From an uncultured Peptoniphilus sp. (lineage in GTDB: Bacteria > Bacillota > Clostridia > Tissierellales > Peptoniphilaceae), in assembly GCA_902489255.1 (NCBI GenBank), contig CABTZF010000009.1:1-56497 (forward strand): 56,497 nucleotides of DNA. The letters run 5' to 3'. This document shows, in pieces, positions 1 to 8,616 of this stretch; the stretch's first letter is position 1; each line of letters begins with the position of its first letter. The position numbers were made by a program, and so were the translations under genes. Below the pieces are notes generated by a model. It did not search any database and was not told the origin of the DNA. It saw only the letters and a program-made list of their open reading frames with translations.

Positions 1-134
1 TAATGCCCGGAGACAATGCAACATTCACAGTAACCCTAATCACACCCATAGCAATGGACGAAGGACTAAGATTTGCAATACGTGAAGGCGGAAGAACAGT
101 TGCATCAGGAGTTGTTTCTAAAATCTTAGAATAA
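1..134 (+). CDS. tuf: Elongation factor Tu, C-terminal end (partial)
   Basis: Only the last 43 codons are in the window, read in the frame beginning at base 3 and ending at TAA 132-134. The peptide (MPGDNATFTVTL...AIREGGRTVASGVV...ILE) is the end of domain 3 of EF-Tu, the GTPase that delivers aminoacyl-tRNA to the ribosome. The AIREGGRTV block is diagnostic. The gene starts upstream of the window and is followed at once by a strong terminator, so it is the last gene of its unit. Confidence 0.95.
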   Translation, partial: MPGDNATFTVTLITPIAMDEGLRFAIREGGRTVASGVVSKILE

Positions 135-148
135 TATAAATTTAACTT

Positions 149-184
149 ATCTGTTGGAGATTTGTCTTCAACAGATTTTTTTTT
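149..184 (+). terminator. Rho-independent terminator of tuf
   Basis: A 12-bp stem with one G.U-type mismatch (arms 149-160 and 165-176), a TTTG loop and a run of T to 184. It lies 15 bases after the tuf stop. Confidence 0.93.
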
Positions 185-715
185 GTCAAACTTTGGATAT
201 CTTGCTAGTTTAGGCATCTTTTTATATAAAATTTAAGACATATGCACTTTTACTATTTTAACCTTAGATAATCCAAAATTATTAATTTTAAACATGTCAA
301 ATAGAGCATTTGGTGTTTTTAAGGAGAAAAATCAAACAAGAAAAACATATTTCAAATATTGGAATTATAATCTTAATATTTAGATATTTATTTATAGATG
401 GGAAAATACGGATTTTAGTATTAATTTAAAATAATGATTTTATTGAAAAAATTTTGACGAAACTTAACTTATTCATTTATTTTTATAGGGAAAATGTTAC
501 AAGATTAATAGATCTCAAAAGCTTGGATCATTTTTAGTTAAATTTTAGTGCTTCAGACTCGAATTTTTACAAAAGGAACCTATCGAAATATGAAGAAATG
601 TAAAAATTTTTTTATTTTCCAGTAGTCTTTATTATTTGTTAGAGTATTTATGTGTGAGCTAAGGAAAATCAGTATTATTATTTATTTTTACTGATTAATA
701 TCCACTTGTTTATAC
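185..715. other. Gene-free AT-rich gap between tuf and proB
   Basis: About 530 bases with no open frame that has a ribosome binding site and no recognisable protein. I see no T-box, riboswitch or strong hairpin. It is more AT-rich than the flanking genes and may be a decayed region. The proB promoter begins at its right edge. Confidence 0.6.
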
Positions 716-744
716 TTGACTAATCATTATTTTTTCAGTATATT
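716..744 (+). promoter_or_regulatory. Promoter of the proBA-thrCB operon
   Basis: TTGACT (716-721), a 17-bp spacer and TATATT (739-744): a near-consensus vegetative sigma-A type promoter. Predicted transcription start is near 751, giving a leader of only about 17 bases before the ATG at 768, so no leader-based control of the operon is visible. Confidence 0.8.
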
Positions 745-767
745 AAAAAAATAAAGTGAGGTGGCAT

Positions 768-1550
768 ATGAGGAATTTTAAAAGGAGTATTAAGAAATTA
801 GTTATTAAAGTTGGCTCATCTTCTATAACTCATGAAGATGGAGCGGCAAATTTGGAAAAGATTGATGACCTATGTTTTGAACTTGCCAATTTAAAGAATC
901 ATGGTTTAGATGTTATTCTTGTATCTTCCGGAGCCATAGCTGTTGGAAGGAAAAAATTAAACTTGAAAGAAAGACCCAAAGAAACACCTGTTAAACAGGC
1001 GGCGGCAGCAGTTGGTCAAGTAGCTCTTATAAATATTTATGATAGGACCCTAAATCATTACGGATATTCAACTGCACAAATTTTACTAACCAGACAAATT
1101 GAAACAGATAGGACAATGTATGAAAATGCTGTAAATACTTTTGATAAGTTGGCACATATGGCTGCAATTCCCATAGTTAATGAAAATGATACCATCTCAA
1201 CCTTTGAAATAAAATTTGGCGATAACGATACTCTTTCTGCTATTATTGCACGAATGGTAAAGGCGGATTTACTTATAATGCTTTCAGATATTGACGGTCT
1301 TTATACTGATGATCCCAGAAAAAACAAGACTGCTAAATTAATAACTGAGGTAGATAATATTGAAGATGTGGCTGATTTTGCCGGAGAAACCGAATCAGAT
1401 CTTGGAGTTGGAGGCATGGCTACAAAAATTAACGCTGCAAGGGCTGCCCTTGAAAAAGATATTGATGTTGTTATTGCAAATGCAAAAGATTTTAAAATTA
1501 TCAGAGAAATAATGAGAGGTGATGAGGTTGGAACTTACTTTAGAAGATAG
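768..1550 (+). CDS. proB: Glutamate 5-kinase, short form without PUA domain
   Basis: Phosphorylates the gamma-carboxyl of glutamate with ATP, the first step of proline synthesis in the cytoplasm. The 260-residue protein is a single amino-acid-kinase domain: VIKVGSSS at 12-19, SSGAIAVG at 53-60, GDNDTLSA at 151-158 and GVGGMATK at 213-220. It stops at TYFRR, where longer homologues (about 370 residues) continue into an RNA-binding-like PUA domain; here proA begins instead. The ATG at 768 is preferred over an upstream in-frame GTG at 756 because GAGGTG at 758-763 is the ribosome binding site and would lie inside the longer frame. First gene of the operon; proA overlaps its end. Confidence 0.95.
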   Translation: MRNFKRSIKKLVIKVGSSSITHEDGAANLEKIDDLCFELANLKNHGLDVILVSSGAIAVGRKKLNLKERPKETPVKQAAAAVGQVALINIYDRTLNHYGYSTAQILLTRQIETDRTMYENAVNTFDKLAHMAAIPIVNENDTISTFEIKFGDNDTLSAIIARMVKADLLIMLSDIDGLYTDDPRKNKTAKLITEVDNIEDVADFAGETESDLGVGGMATKINAARAALEKDIDVVIANAKDFKIIREIMRGDEVGTYFRR

Positions 1551-2790
1551 GGTATTGAATATAGGGAAGAATGCAAAAATCGCATCAAGAGAACTCGGGT
1601 CTTTGACAAGCAATGAGAAAAATGAGATTTTGATACAAATAAAGAAATTTATTCTTGAGAATATAGATTTTATTTTACAAGAAAATGAAAAGGACATGGC
1701 TCATGGCAGAGAAATCGGAATGAGCGATGGTATGCTTGACAGACTTTTGTTAAATAAAGAAAGAATTGTTGCCATGGCAAATTCTTTAGATACAATAATT
1801 TCATTAAATGACCCTGTTGGTAAAACCTTGTCAGCTTTTATAAATTCTGATGGTTTAAATATTGCAAAAAGGACTGTCCCAATGGGGGTTATTGCAATTA
1901 TATATGAAGCAAGGCCTAATGTAACTTTAGATGCGGCTGCACTTTCATTAAAGGCGGGTTCATCTATTATCTTGAGGGGCGGTAAGGAGGCAATAAATTC
2001 TAATATTGCTATTGCATCATCTATAAGAGATGCTATTAAAAGTTTATCTTATAATGAAAATATGGTACAAATAATTGAAGATACAAAGAGGGATTCTTCT
2101 TTATATTTGATGCAGCTTAAAGGTTATGTAGATTTGCTTGTACCGAGGGGGTCTGCTTCTTTAATAAATTCAGTTGTGGACAATGCAAAGGTACCGACTC
2201 TACAAACAGGTGTGGGGAATTGTCATGTTTATGTAGATTCTTCTGCTAAAGTTGATATGGCGATAAAAATTATTGAAAATGCAAAAACTCAAAGAGTTGG
2301 AGTTTGTAATGCCATGGAGAGCCTTCTAGTTCATAAGGATGTTGATAAGAAATTTTTTGGAAAACTTCAAAAATTAATTGATAAATATTCTATAAAAGTT
2401 TATGCAGGTAAAAATTCCAAAGAGTATTTAAAAAATGTATATGATGCCAGCGAAGATGATTATGGCAAGGAATATTTAGATATGGCTTTTTCGATGAAAA
2501 TAGTAGATTCTTTGGATGAGGCTATTGACCATATTTATAAATATTCAACAGGACATAGCGAAGTTATAGTAACTGAAAGTTATGAAAATGCCATGGAGTT
2601 TACAAAAAGAGTTGATTCAGCTGCTGTATATGTAAATGCCTCTTCAAGATTTACAGATGGTGGTGTATTCGGATTTGGTGCAGAGCTGGGTATATCAACT
2701 CAAAAACTTCATGCAAGAGGACCGGTCGGACTAGATGAACTTGTTAGCTCTAAGTTTGTAATTTTAGGTAATGGTCAGGTGAGGGAATAA
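1522..2790 (+). CDS. proA: Glutamate-5-semialdehyde dehydrogenase (gamma-glutamyl phosphate reductase)
   Basis: Reduces gamma-glutamyl phosphate to glutamate semialdehyde with NADPH, the second step of proline synthesis. About 422 residues, the usual length, in the aldehyde-dehydrogenase fold. The catalytic cysteine sits in RVGVCNAMESLLVH (about residue 262), with the nucleotide-binding stretch around IYEARPNVTLDAA upstream. It overlaps the end of proB by about 29 bases, consistent with translational coupling and with the two enzymes handling a labile intermediate. The start is uncertain: GAGGTG at 1516-1521 abuts the ATG at 1522 and is better spaced for an in-frame TTG at 1528. Confidence 0.95.
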   Translation: MRLELTLEDRVLNIGKNAKIASRELGSLTSNEKNEILIQIKKFILENIDFILQENEKDMAHGREIGMSDGMLDRLLLNKERIVAMANSLDTIISLNDPVGKTLSAFINSDGLNIAKRTVPMGVIAIIYEARPNVTLDAAALSLKAGSSIILRGGKEAINSNIAIASSIRDAIKSLSYNENMVQIIEDTKRDSSLYLMQLKGYVDLLVPRGSASLINSVVDNAKVPTLQTGVGNCHVYVDSSAKVDMAIKIIENAKTQRVGVCNAMESLLVHKDVDKKFFGKLQKLIDKYSIKVYAGKNSKEYLKNVYDASEDDYGKEYLDMAFSMKIVDSLDEAIDHIYKYSTGHSEVIVTESYENAMEFTKRVDSAAVYVNASSRFTDGGVFGFGAELGISTQKLHARGPVGLDELVSSKFVILGNGQVRE

Positions 2791-4256
2791 TGAAATATAT
2801 TTCAACAAGAGGAAAAGATAAGGCTTATTCAACTAAAGAAGCAATTATCAGAGGGATAGCCAAAGACGGAGGCCTTTTTGTACCGGAAAATTTAAATAAG
2901 ATAAATTTATCAACTAAGATTAAAGAGAAGATGGACTACAGGGACTTTGCAGAAAATATAATATCTTCAATTTTTGATGATATTGACAGGACTACTTTAA
3001 GAAATATCATTGAAAAAGCTTATTCAAAGGATAATTTTTCCCTTGCCAACAATTTGAAAGTTGAAAAGGTGAACGAAAATTATTTTATGGAGCTTTATCA
3101 TGGAAGGACAAGTGCTTTTAAAGACTTTGCTCTTTCAATTCTTCCTTATTTTATTCTTTTGTCCAAAGATGAGAATAAAAAAATAGCAATTCTTACTGCA
3201 ACATCAGGCGATACGGGTAAAGCTGCTTTAGAAGGATTTAAAAATCTTGAGGATACTGTGATTATAGTTTTTTATCCCACAGAAGGGGTGAGCCTTGTTC
3301 AAAAATATCAAATGATGACCCAAGAAGGAAACAATACTTATGCTATCGGCATAAGAGGAAATTTTGATCAGGCGCAAAGTGCATTAAAAGAGGTTTTTAA
3401 TGATTGTGACTTGGAAAATTTCACAAAGAATAAAAATATTGATTTATCTTCTGCCAATTCAATAAATATAGGAAGACTTGTGCCGCAAATTGTTTATTAT
3501 TTTTATTCTTATTATGCTTTGGTAAAGAAGGGCGAAATTAAAGATGGGGAAGAAGTAAATATTGCTGTTCCTACAGGAAATTTTGGGAATATACTTGCAG
3601 CTTATTTTGCCAAGCTAATGGGCTTAAATATTAAAAATTTCATAGTGGCTTCTAACAGAAATAATGTATTAACAGACTTCTTTAGTGAGGGAATTTATAA
3701 TGCCAACAGGGAATTTTTCAAGACAAATTCACCTTCTATGGATATATTAATTTCATCAAACTTAGAAAGACTCTTATATTTAAAAGATCCTAATCTGGTT
3801 AATGATTATATGGAAAGTTTGAAAAAAATCGGCCAATATAAGGTATCCGAAGTTTGTAAAAAAGCTTTAAAAGATTTTAAGGGTTACTATACAGATGATG
3901 ATGAAGTAATTGAAATTATTTCAAAATATTATAAGGATTATAATTACCTGTGTGATACCCACACGGCAGTTTGTATCGGTGCAGTAGAAAAATACAAAAG
4001 AGAAACTTGTGATTCTACAAAGATTATTATTGCTTCAACAGCTTCAGCCTATAAATTTCCCAAAGCTGTGGCAAAAGCCTTAGATATTGATGAAGAAAAT
4101 GAATTTAAGTTAATAAATAAAATTTTTGCTTTGACAGGAGTGGAAATTCCAAATAATTTAAAGGATTTAGATAAAAAGGAAATTAGGCAAAGTCAAGTTA
4201 TTGAAAAGGAAGATATAAAGAAGACAATAATGGAAATATTGGGTGAAAAAAAATGA
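2790..4256 (+). CDS. thrC: Threonine synthase
   Basis: PLP enzyme converting O-phosphohomoserine to threonine. The 488-residue length and N-terminus (MKYISTRG...GIAKDGGLFVPE) match the long threonine-synthase class. The PLP lysine is K111 in HGRTSAFKDFA. ATSGDTGKAALEGF follows as the phosphate-binding loop region. The ATG overlaps the proA stop by one base (TAATG), with a GGTGAGGGA ribosome binding site, so it belongs to the same transcript. Together with thrB downstream it completes homoserine to threonine; homoserine dehydrogenase is not in the window, while aspartokinase lies 15 kb away. Confidence 0.96.
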   Translation: MKYISTRGKDKAYSTKEAIIRGIAKDGGLFVPENLNKINLSTKIKEKMDYRDFAENIISSIFDDIDRTTLRNIIEKAYSKDNFSLANNLKVEKVNENYFMELYHGRTSAFKDFALSILPYFILLSKDENKKIAILTATSGDTGKAALEGFKNLEDTVIIVFYPTEGVSLVQKYQMMTQEGNNTYAIGIRGNFDQAQSALKEVFNDCDLENFTKNKNIDLSSANSINIGRLVPQIVYYFYSYYALVKKGEIKDGEEVNIAVPTGNFGNILAAYFAKLMGLNIKNFIVASNRNNVLTDFFSEGIYNANREFFKTNSPSMDILISSNLERLLYLKDPNLVNDYMESLKKIGQYKVSEVCKKALKDFKGYYTDDDEVIEIISKYYKDYNYLCDTHTAVCIGAVEKYKRETCDSTKIIIASTASAYKFPKAVAKALDIDEENEFKLINKIFALTGVEIPNNLKDLDKKEIRQSQVIEKEDIKKTIMEILGEKK

Positions 4257-5098
4257 TAATTAAAGTTCCGGCTACCAGTGCAAATTTAGGGTCCGGTTAT
4301 GATACCATGGGCCTTAGTTTAGACCTTTACAATGAATTTAATATTACCAGGACCAAGGAACAAGTGGATGAGAAAAATTTAGTTTATAGATCTTTTAAAT
4401 ATTTATTTGAAATAGAAAAAAAACAAGTGCCAAAAATTAAGATAAACATTGACGGCAAAGTGCCAATAGCAAGAGGCTTAGGTTCATCGGCAACTTGTAT
4501 AGTTGCGGGGCTTGTTGCGGCAAATATTATTTTTGAAGGAAAGTATGGGATGGATGAACTTTTAAAATATGCAACGGCCATTGAAGGTCATCCGGACAAT
4601 GTAGGTCCTGCACTAATGGGAGGGCTTGTTATTTCAACAACCCTTAAAGATGAAGTTTGTTATTATAAGCTAAAAGCTTCAGATGAACTTTCATTTATAG
4701 TTATTGTTCCTGACTATACTTTAGAAACAAGACTTGCCAGGTCTTTAGTTCCAAAAGTAGTAAAATTGGAAGATGCAATATATAACATTTCTCATTCCAA
4801 CTTAATTTCAAGAGCCATTGAAAGGGGAGATATGGAAATGCTTAGAAAGGTTTATGGAGATAGGCTTCATGAACCCTATAGGGAAAAATTAATTCCTGAT
4901 TTTTCCAAGTATAAAGAGATAGCTGAGAAAAATGAATCGGCAATATTCATATCAGGCGCAGGGTCATCAATGTTAATTATTGCAGATAAGGATAATGAAA
5001 AGATTCTTGAAGAATTAAAAGAAAAGACCCCTGCACAATATAAAATTCTAAAGCAAAAAGCCGCCGGAGGCGCTAAGATAATTGGAAAGGATTTTTAA
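4253..5098 (+). CDS. thrB: Homoserine kinase
   Basis: GHMP-family kinase that phosphorylates homoserine to give the substrate of ThrC. 281 residues, close to the family norm. Motifs: VPATSANLGSGYDTMG at 5-20 (substrate side), the ATP-binding PIARGLGSSAT at 71-81, EGHPDNVGPALMGG in the middle and the third GHMP motif ISGAGSSML near the C-terminus. It overlaps thrC by four bases (ATGA), so it is translationally coupled. Confidence 0.96.
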   Translation: MIIKVPATSANLGSGYDTMGLSLDLYNEFNITRTKEQVDEKNLVYRSFKYLFEIEKKQVPKIKINIDGKVPIARGLGSSATCIVAGLVAANIIFEGKYGMDELLKYATAIEGHPDNVGPALMGGLVISTTLKDEVCYYKLKASDELSFIVIVPDYTLETRLARSLVPKVVKLEDAIYNISHSNLISRAIERGDMEMLRKVYGDRLHEPYREKLIPDFSKYKEIAEKNESAIFISGAGSSMLIIADKDNEKILEELKEKTPAQYKILKQKAAGGAKIIGKDF

Positions 5099-6011
5099 AA
5101 ATAAGAAATCATCGGCGATGATAGCTTTGTTTGCTATGTTTTTGTGGGGAAGTGCTATTCCTATGATTAAAACAACATACAAAGTTTTAAAAATTTCAAC
5201 TAAGGATCCGGGTGCAATGGTATTTGTTGCGGGTCTTAGATTTTTTACAGCCGGTTTTTTTGTTATCTTGTACAAATTTATATTTGAAGAAAAAACGGAT
5301 AGAAAAAAAGATTTTTCCTTGGGCTTTTATGTATTTACGGCACTTTTACAAATAACTGTTCAATATATATTCTATTACAATGGCTTGGCTTTAATATCGG
5401 GAGTTCATTCATCTATAATTCAATCTACAAATTTTTTAATGGTCTTAATCTTTGCTCATATGCTTACGAAAGAGGATAAATTTAACCTTAAAAAGCTCAT
5501 TTGTGTTTTTATGGGGATACTTGCAACAATAATGTGCAATATTGGCGGAAAAATTGATGGAGCATCTTCATTAAGGGGAGAAATTTATGTAATAACATCA
5601 ACTGCCCTAAATGCTTTGGGAACTGTTGTTATGAGAAAATGGGCTAAGGATGAAAATATCTACAATATTTCTATCTTTCAATTTCTTTTTGGTGGAGGAA
5701 TTTTGATAATTTTAGGCTTATTTACGGCAAAAAATCCTGTGCCTATAAATTTCAAAGGACTTTTCTTAATTCTATATGGGGCTTTTATATCTTCAACCGC
5801 CTTTGTAATTTGGTATATGCTTTTAAGCTATCAAAAAGCTGGCAAGGTAGGTGTTTATAAATTATTTATACCTATATTCGGATCTCTTCTCTGCGTACTG
5901 GTTCTTGGAGATAAATTTAATATATTTTTAATTGCCGCCTTACTTTTAACTAGTTTTGCAACAATATTCTTAAATTCAAATCTAATGGAGGAAATGATAG
6001 AAAATAAATAA
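5082..6011 (+). CDS. EamA/DMT-family transporter, possible amino-acid exporter
   Basis: A membrane protein of about 309 residues with ten predicted segments in two EamA repeats; the first starts AMIALFAMFLWGSAIPMIK and the second is introduced by YVITSTALNALGTVVMRKW. The DMT superfamily exports small metabolites, including threonine and homoserine (RhtA type). Position at the end of proBA-thrCB, overlapping thrB by 17 bases, suggests overflow export of threonine, homoserine or proline; this is inference from context. The start is a TTG at 5082 with GGAGG eleven bases upstream. No hairpin follows, but a fresh promoter lies before the next gene. Confidence 0.85.
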   Translation: MERIFKNKKSSAMIALFAMFLWGSAIPMIKTTYKVLKISTKDPGAMVFVAGLRFFTAGFFVILYKFIFEEKTDRKKDFSLGFYVFTALLQITVQYIFYYNGLALISGVHSSIIQSTNFLMVLIFAHMLTKEDKFNLKKLICVFMGILATIMCNIGGKIDGASSLRGEIYVITSTALNALGTVVMRKWAKDENIYNISIFQFLFGGGILIILGLFTAKNPVPINFKGLFLILYGAFISSTAFVIWYMLLSYQKAGKVGVYKLFIPIFGSLLCVLVLGDKFNIFLIAALLLTSFATIFLNSNLMEEMIENK

Positions 6012-6019
6012 TAGTTTTG

Positions 6020-6028
6020 TGCTATAAT
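6020..6028 (+). promoter_or_regulatory. Extended -10 promoter before the IMPase/TRAP operon
   Basis: TGC followed by a perfect TATAAT (6023-6028). There is no convincing -35 box at 16-18 bp, as expected for an extended -10 promoter. The start codon is 29 bases downstream of the hexamer. Confidence 0.6.
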
Positions 6029-6056
6029 CTTTTATGTATTATGGAGTTGAAGAATA

Positions 6057-6851
6057 ATGAATTTTACCAATGAGGATTTAAGAAAAATAAAGGAAAAAGT
6101 TGAAATAGAAATGATAAGGGCCGGAGAATTCTTTTATAATGATAGAATTTTAGACAGTCAAATTAGAATTAAGGGAAAGAATGACTTTGTCACAGATGTT
6201 GATGTGAATATTCAAGAATTTCTAATGGAAAAGTTAAAAATCATTTGCCCGCAAGCAGCCATTATTTCAGAAGAAAAAGATAATGAAGAAGTTGACTTGA
6301 ATGGATTAGTTTGGATTTTGGATCCCTGTGACGGGACGACAAACCTAATTCATGGTTATAAGCATTCTTCCATAAGCCTGGCACTTTCAGATAATTTAAA
6401 TCTTCTTTTCGGCATGGTCTATGACCCATATACTAAAGAAATTTTTTGGGCAATAAAGGGGCAGGGAGCATTTTTAAATGATGAGCGGATAGAAGTATCA
6501 AAAGTCGGTCAATTATCAGATGCTCTTGTAGCCTTTGGAACCGGGGGAGCAAGAATTGGTAGAGGTGAAGAAACATTTCAAATGATTTATGATCTTTTTA
6601 AAAAATCACAAAGCATAAGAAGAATAGGTTCTGCAGCCCTTGAAATTTGCTATTTTGCTGGGGGCAGAACTGATGCTTATTTGGAAGAAGACTTAAAGAT
6701 TTGGGATTATGCAGCCGGTCTTTTAATTTCAAAAGAAGCCGGAGGATGTGTTAGGGATTTTCATGGAGGAGATTTGAGTCTGAAGATGAGAAACAGCATA
6801 ATTTGTGCAAACCCAAACTTAATTGAAAAGTTAAATATATATTGTTATTAG
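6057..6851 (+). CDS. Inositol monophosphatase family protein
   Basis: Mg-dependent sugar-phosphate/inositol-phosphate phosphatase fold, 264 residues. The metal-binding triad is intact: SEEKD (E72/E73), LDPCDGTTN (D89, D92) and KIWDYAAG (D217), plus DFVTDVD near residue 45. Family members act on inositol-1-phosphate, fructose-1,6-bisphosphate, 3'-phosphoadenosine-5'-phosphate or other phosphates, and the sequence alone does not settle which. The ATG at 6057 has GGAG ten bases upstream. It is followed after seven bases by a TRAP transporter and aroE-like gene, so the substrate may be tied to what that transporter brings in (inference). Confidence 0.88.
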   Translation: MNFTNEDLRKIKEKVEIEMIRAGEFFYNDRILDSQIRIKGKNDFVTDVDVNIQEFLMEKLKIICPQAAIISEEKDNEEVDLNGLVWILDPCDGTTNLIHGYKHSSISLALSDNLNLLFGMVYDPYTKEIFWAIKGQGAFLNDERIEVSKVGQLSDALVAFGTGGARIGRGEETFQMIYDLFKKSQSIRRIGSAALEICYFAGGRTDAYLEEDLKIWDYAAGLLISKEAGGCVRDFHGGDLSLKMRNSIICANPNLIEKLNIYCY

Positions 6852-6858
6852 GTGAAAG

Positions 6859-7323
6859 ATGTTAAAAATTTTAGATGAAAAGTTTGAAGAGATAATTTTG
6901 GTGGTTTTACTCGGGCTGATGGTTTCAGTTCTTGGCATACAAATTGTAGCAAGATACATATTTAATAATTCCCTATCATGGTCAGAAGAGTTTGTGAGGT
7001 ACTTATTTGTTTGGTCTGCCTTTATGGGAATCCCCTACTCTATAAAAAAAGGAATTTCTATAAGAGTAGATTTTTTTGTATATAAAATGCCTTACAAAAA
7101 TCAGCAAAAACTTAAAGTATTTAATTATTTATTTATTATTGCCCTATTTTTTATTTTGGCTATTTTTTCTGTAGATGTTTTAACAAAGTCTTTTATTTCA
7201 GGTCAAAAATCTGCAGCTATGGGCATTCCTTCCTGGCTTTTACAAGCATCAGTTATATTATCAAGTTTTTTAAGTATTATAAGGTCTGTACAAAAACTTA
7301 TTGGTCTTAGGAGGACAAAATGA
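6859..7323 (+). CDS. dctQ: TRAP transporter small membrane subunit (DctQ)
   Basis: 154 residues with four predicted membrane helices. The diagnostic DctQ block VARYIFNNSLSWSEEFVRYLFVW spans helix 1 to helix 2, followed by GIPYSIKKGISIRVD. DctQ pairs with DctM to form the Na+-driven permease that accepts substrate from a periplasmic or lipid-anchored binding protein. Its stop overlaps the dctM ATG by four bases. Substrate unknown. Confidence 0.92.
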   Translation: MLKILDEKFEEIILVVLLGLMVSVLGIQIVARYIFNNSLSWSEEFVRYLFVWSAFMGIPYSIKKGISIRVDFFVYKMPYKNQQKLKVFNYLFIIALFFILAIFSVDVLTKSFISGQKSAAMGIPSWLLQASVILSSFLSIIRSVQKLIGLRRTK

Positions 7324-8615
7324 CTTTAGGACTATTATTTATAGCATTTTTTATTCTTATATTTTTAGGCCTTCCGATAGCTATGACACTTGCATTTTTA
7401 GCAATTATTCCTAATTTAATAAATCCATGGTTTCCGGCAGACCCCCAATATATCATTAGGGCTATGATAAGTGGCGTAAATTCTTTTCCCATATTGGCGG
7501 TTCCCATGTTTATTTTATCAGGACAAATTATGGCAAGGGGGAAAATTTCTGATAAAATTTTTAATTTTTTTGCATATTTTATTGCAGATAAGAGAGCCGG
7601 CTTACCTATAGCATGTATTGTAACTTGTCTTTTTTATGGGGCCATTTCAGGCTCAGGGCCTGCTACAGTAGCCGCAGTGGGTTCGATGACCATTCCTATC
7701 ATGGAAAAATACGGTTATGACAAAACTTATGCCAGTGCCTTGGTAGCCGTAGCGGGAGGTTTGGGAGTAATAATTCCTCCTTCTATACCCTTTATTTTTT
7801 ATGGGCAGTCAGCAGGGATTTCTGTTTCAGATCTTTTTATTGCAGGAATTTTACCGGGTCTACTTTTAGGGTCTTTGCTAATGGTTTATGTTTACGTTTA
7901 TGCAATAAAAATTGGCGAGGACAAATTAAAACTTCACACCTATTCAAGAGAAGTTAAGGCTAAGGGACTTTTAAAATTATTTAAAGAATCCTTTTTTGCC
8001 CTATTATCTCCGATAATAATTTTAGGCTCCATCTATAGGGGTATAGCATCCCCAACGGAAGCGGCGGTAATTTCAGTTTTTTATTCATTATTTATAGGAA
8101 TATTTATATATAAAACGTTGAAGTTTAAAGATATATATCCGGTGTTTTTAGGAGCAGTTTCCACTTATTGCAACGTTTTATTTATTATTGCTGCCGCTAC
8201 GGGTTTTGCAAGAATCTTAACATTTTTAAAAGCGACCGATTATATCGGGGCTTTAATTACAACCACTATATCTTCAAAAATTATTCTATTGATTTTTATT
8301 AATATATTTTTATTATTTGTTGGAATGGTAATGGATACAACTCCTGCTATATTAATTTTGACTCCTTTATTTATACCGATTATAACAAGTTTTGGTATAA
8401 ATCCAATATATTTCGGAATTATTATGGTAGTTAATTTGGCAATAGGTTTTGTTACACCTCCTTTAGGGGTAAATATTTTTGTTGCTTCATCTTTAGGTGA
8501 AATTCCGCTGGATAAGCTTATAAAAAGAGTTGTACCCTTAATAGGCGTCTTTATTTTCGGGTTAACATTAATATGCTTATTCCCGGAAATTTCTCTACTT
8601 TTATTAGGAAAATAA
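7320..8615 (+). CDS. dctM: TRAP transporter large membrane subunit (DctM)
   Basis: 431 residues with about twelve membrane helices, the transport channel of a tripartite ATP-independent system. Family features include the N-terminal FLGLPIAMTLAF helix, SGSGPATVAAVGSMTIPIM and the mirrored C-terminal half ending NLAIGFVTPPLGVNIFVASSL. The ATG lies in AAAATGA, overlapping dctQ, with AGGAGG just upstream. It is followed after one base by the binding protein, giving the complete Q-M-P set. Confidence 0.95.
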   Translation: MTLGLLFIAFFILIFLGLPIAMTLAFLAIIPNLINPWFPADPQYIIRAMISGVNSFPILAVPMFILSGQIMARGKISDKIFNFFAYFIADKRAGLPIACIVTCLFYGAISGSGPATVAAVGSMTIPIMEKYGYDKTYASALVAVAGGLGVIIPPSIPFIFYGQSAGISVSDLFIAGILPGLLLGSLLMVYVYVYAIKIGEDKLKLHTYSREVKAKGLLKLFKESFFALLSPIIILGSIYRGIASPTEAAVISVFYSLFIGIFIYKTLKFKDIYPVFLGAVSTYCNVLFIIAAATGFARILTFLKATDYIGALITTTISSKIILLIFINIFLLFVGMVMDTTPAILILTPLFIPIITSFGINPIYFGIIMVVNLAIGFVTPPLGVNIFVASSLGEIPLDKLIKRVVPLIGVFIFGLTLICLFPEISLLLLGK

Positions 8616-8616
8616 C

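Noticed and set aside
185..755. Possible T-box or other leader control before proB
   Set aside because: No T-box sequence (GGTGG with specifier hairpin and terminator) is visible, and the promoter at 716-744 leaves a leader too short for one.
756..767. Upstream GTG start for proB
   Set aside because: It would place the GAGGTG ribosome binding site inside the gene; ATG 768 is correctly spaced and gives the standard N-terminus.
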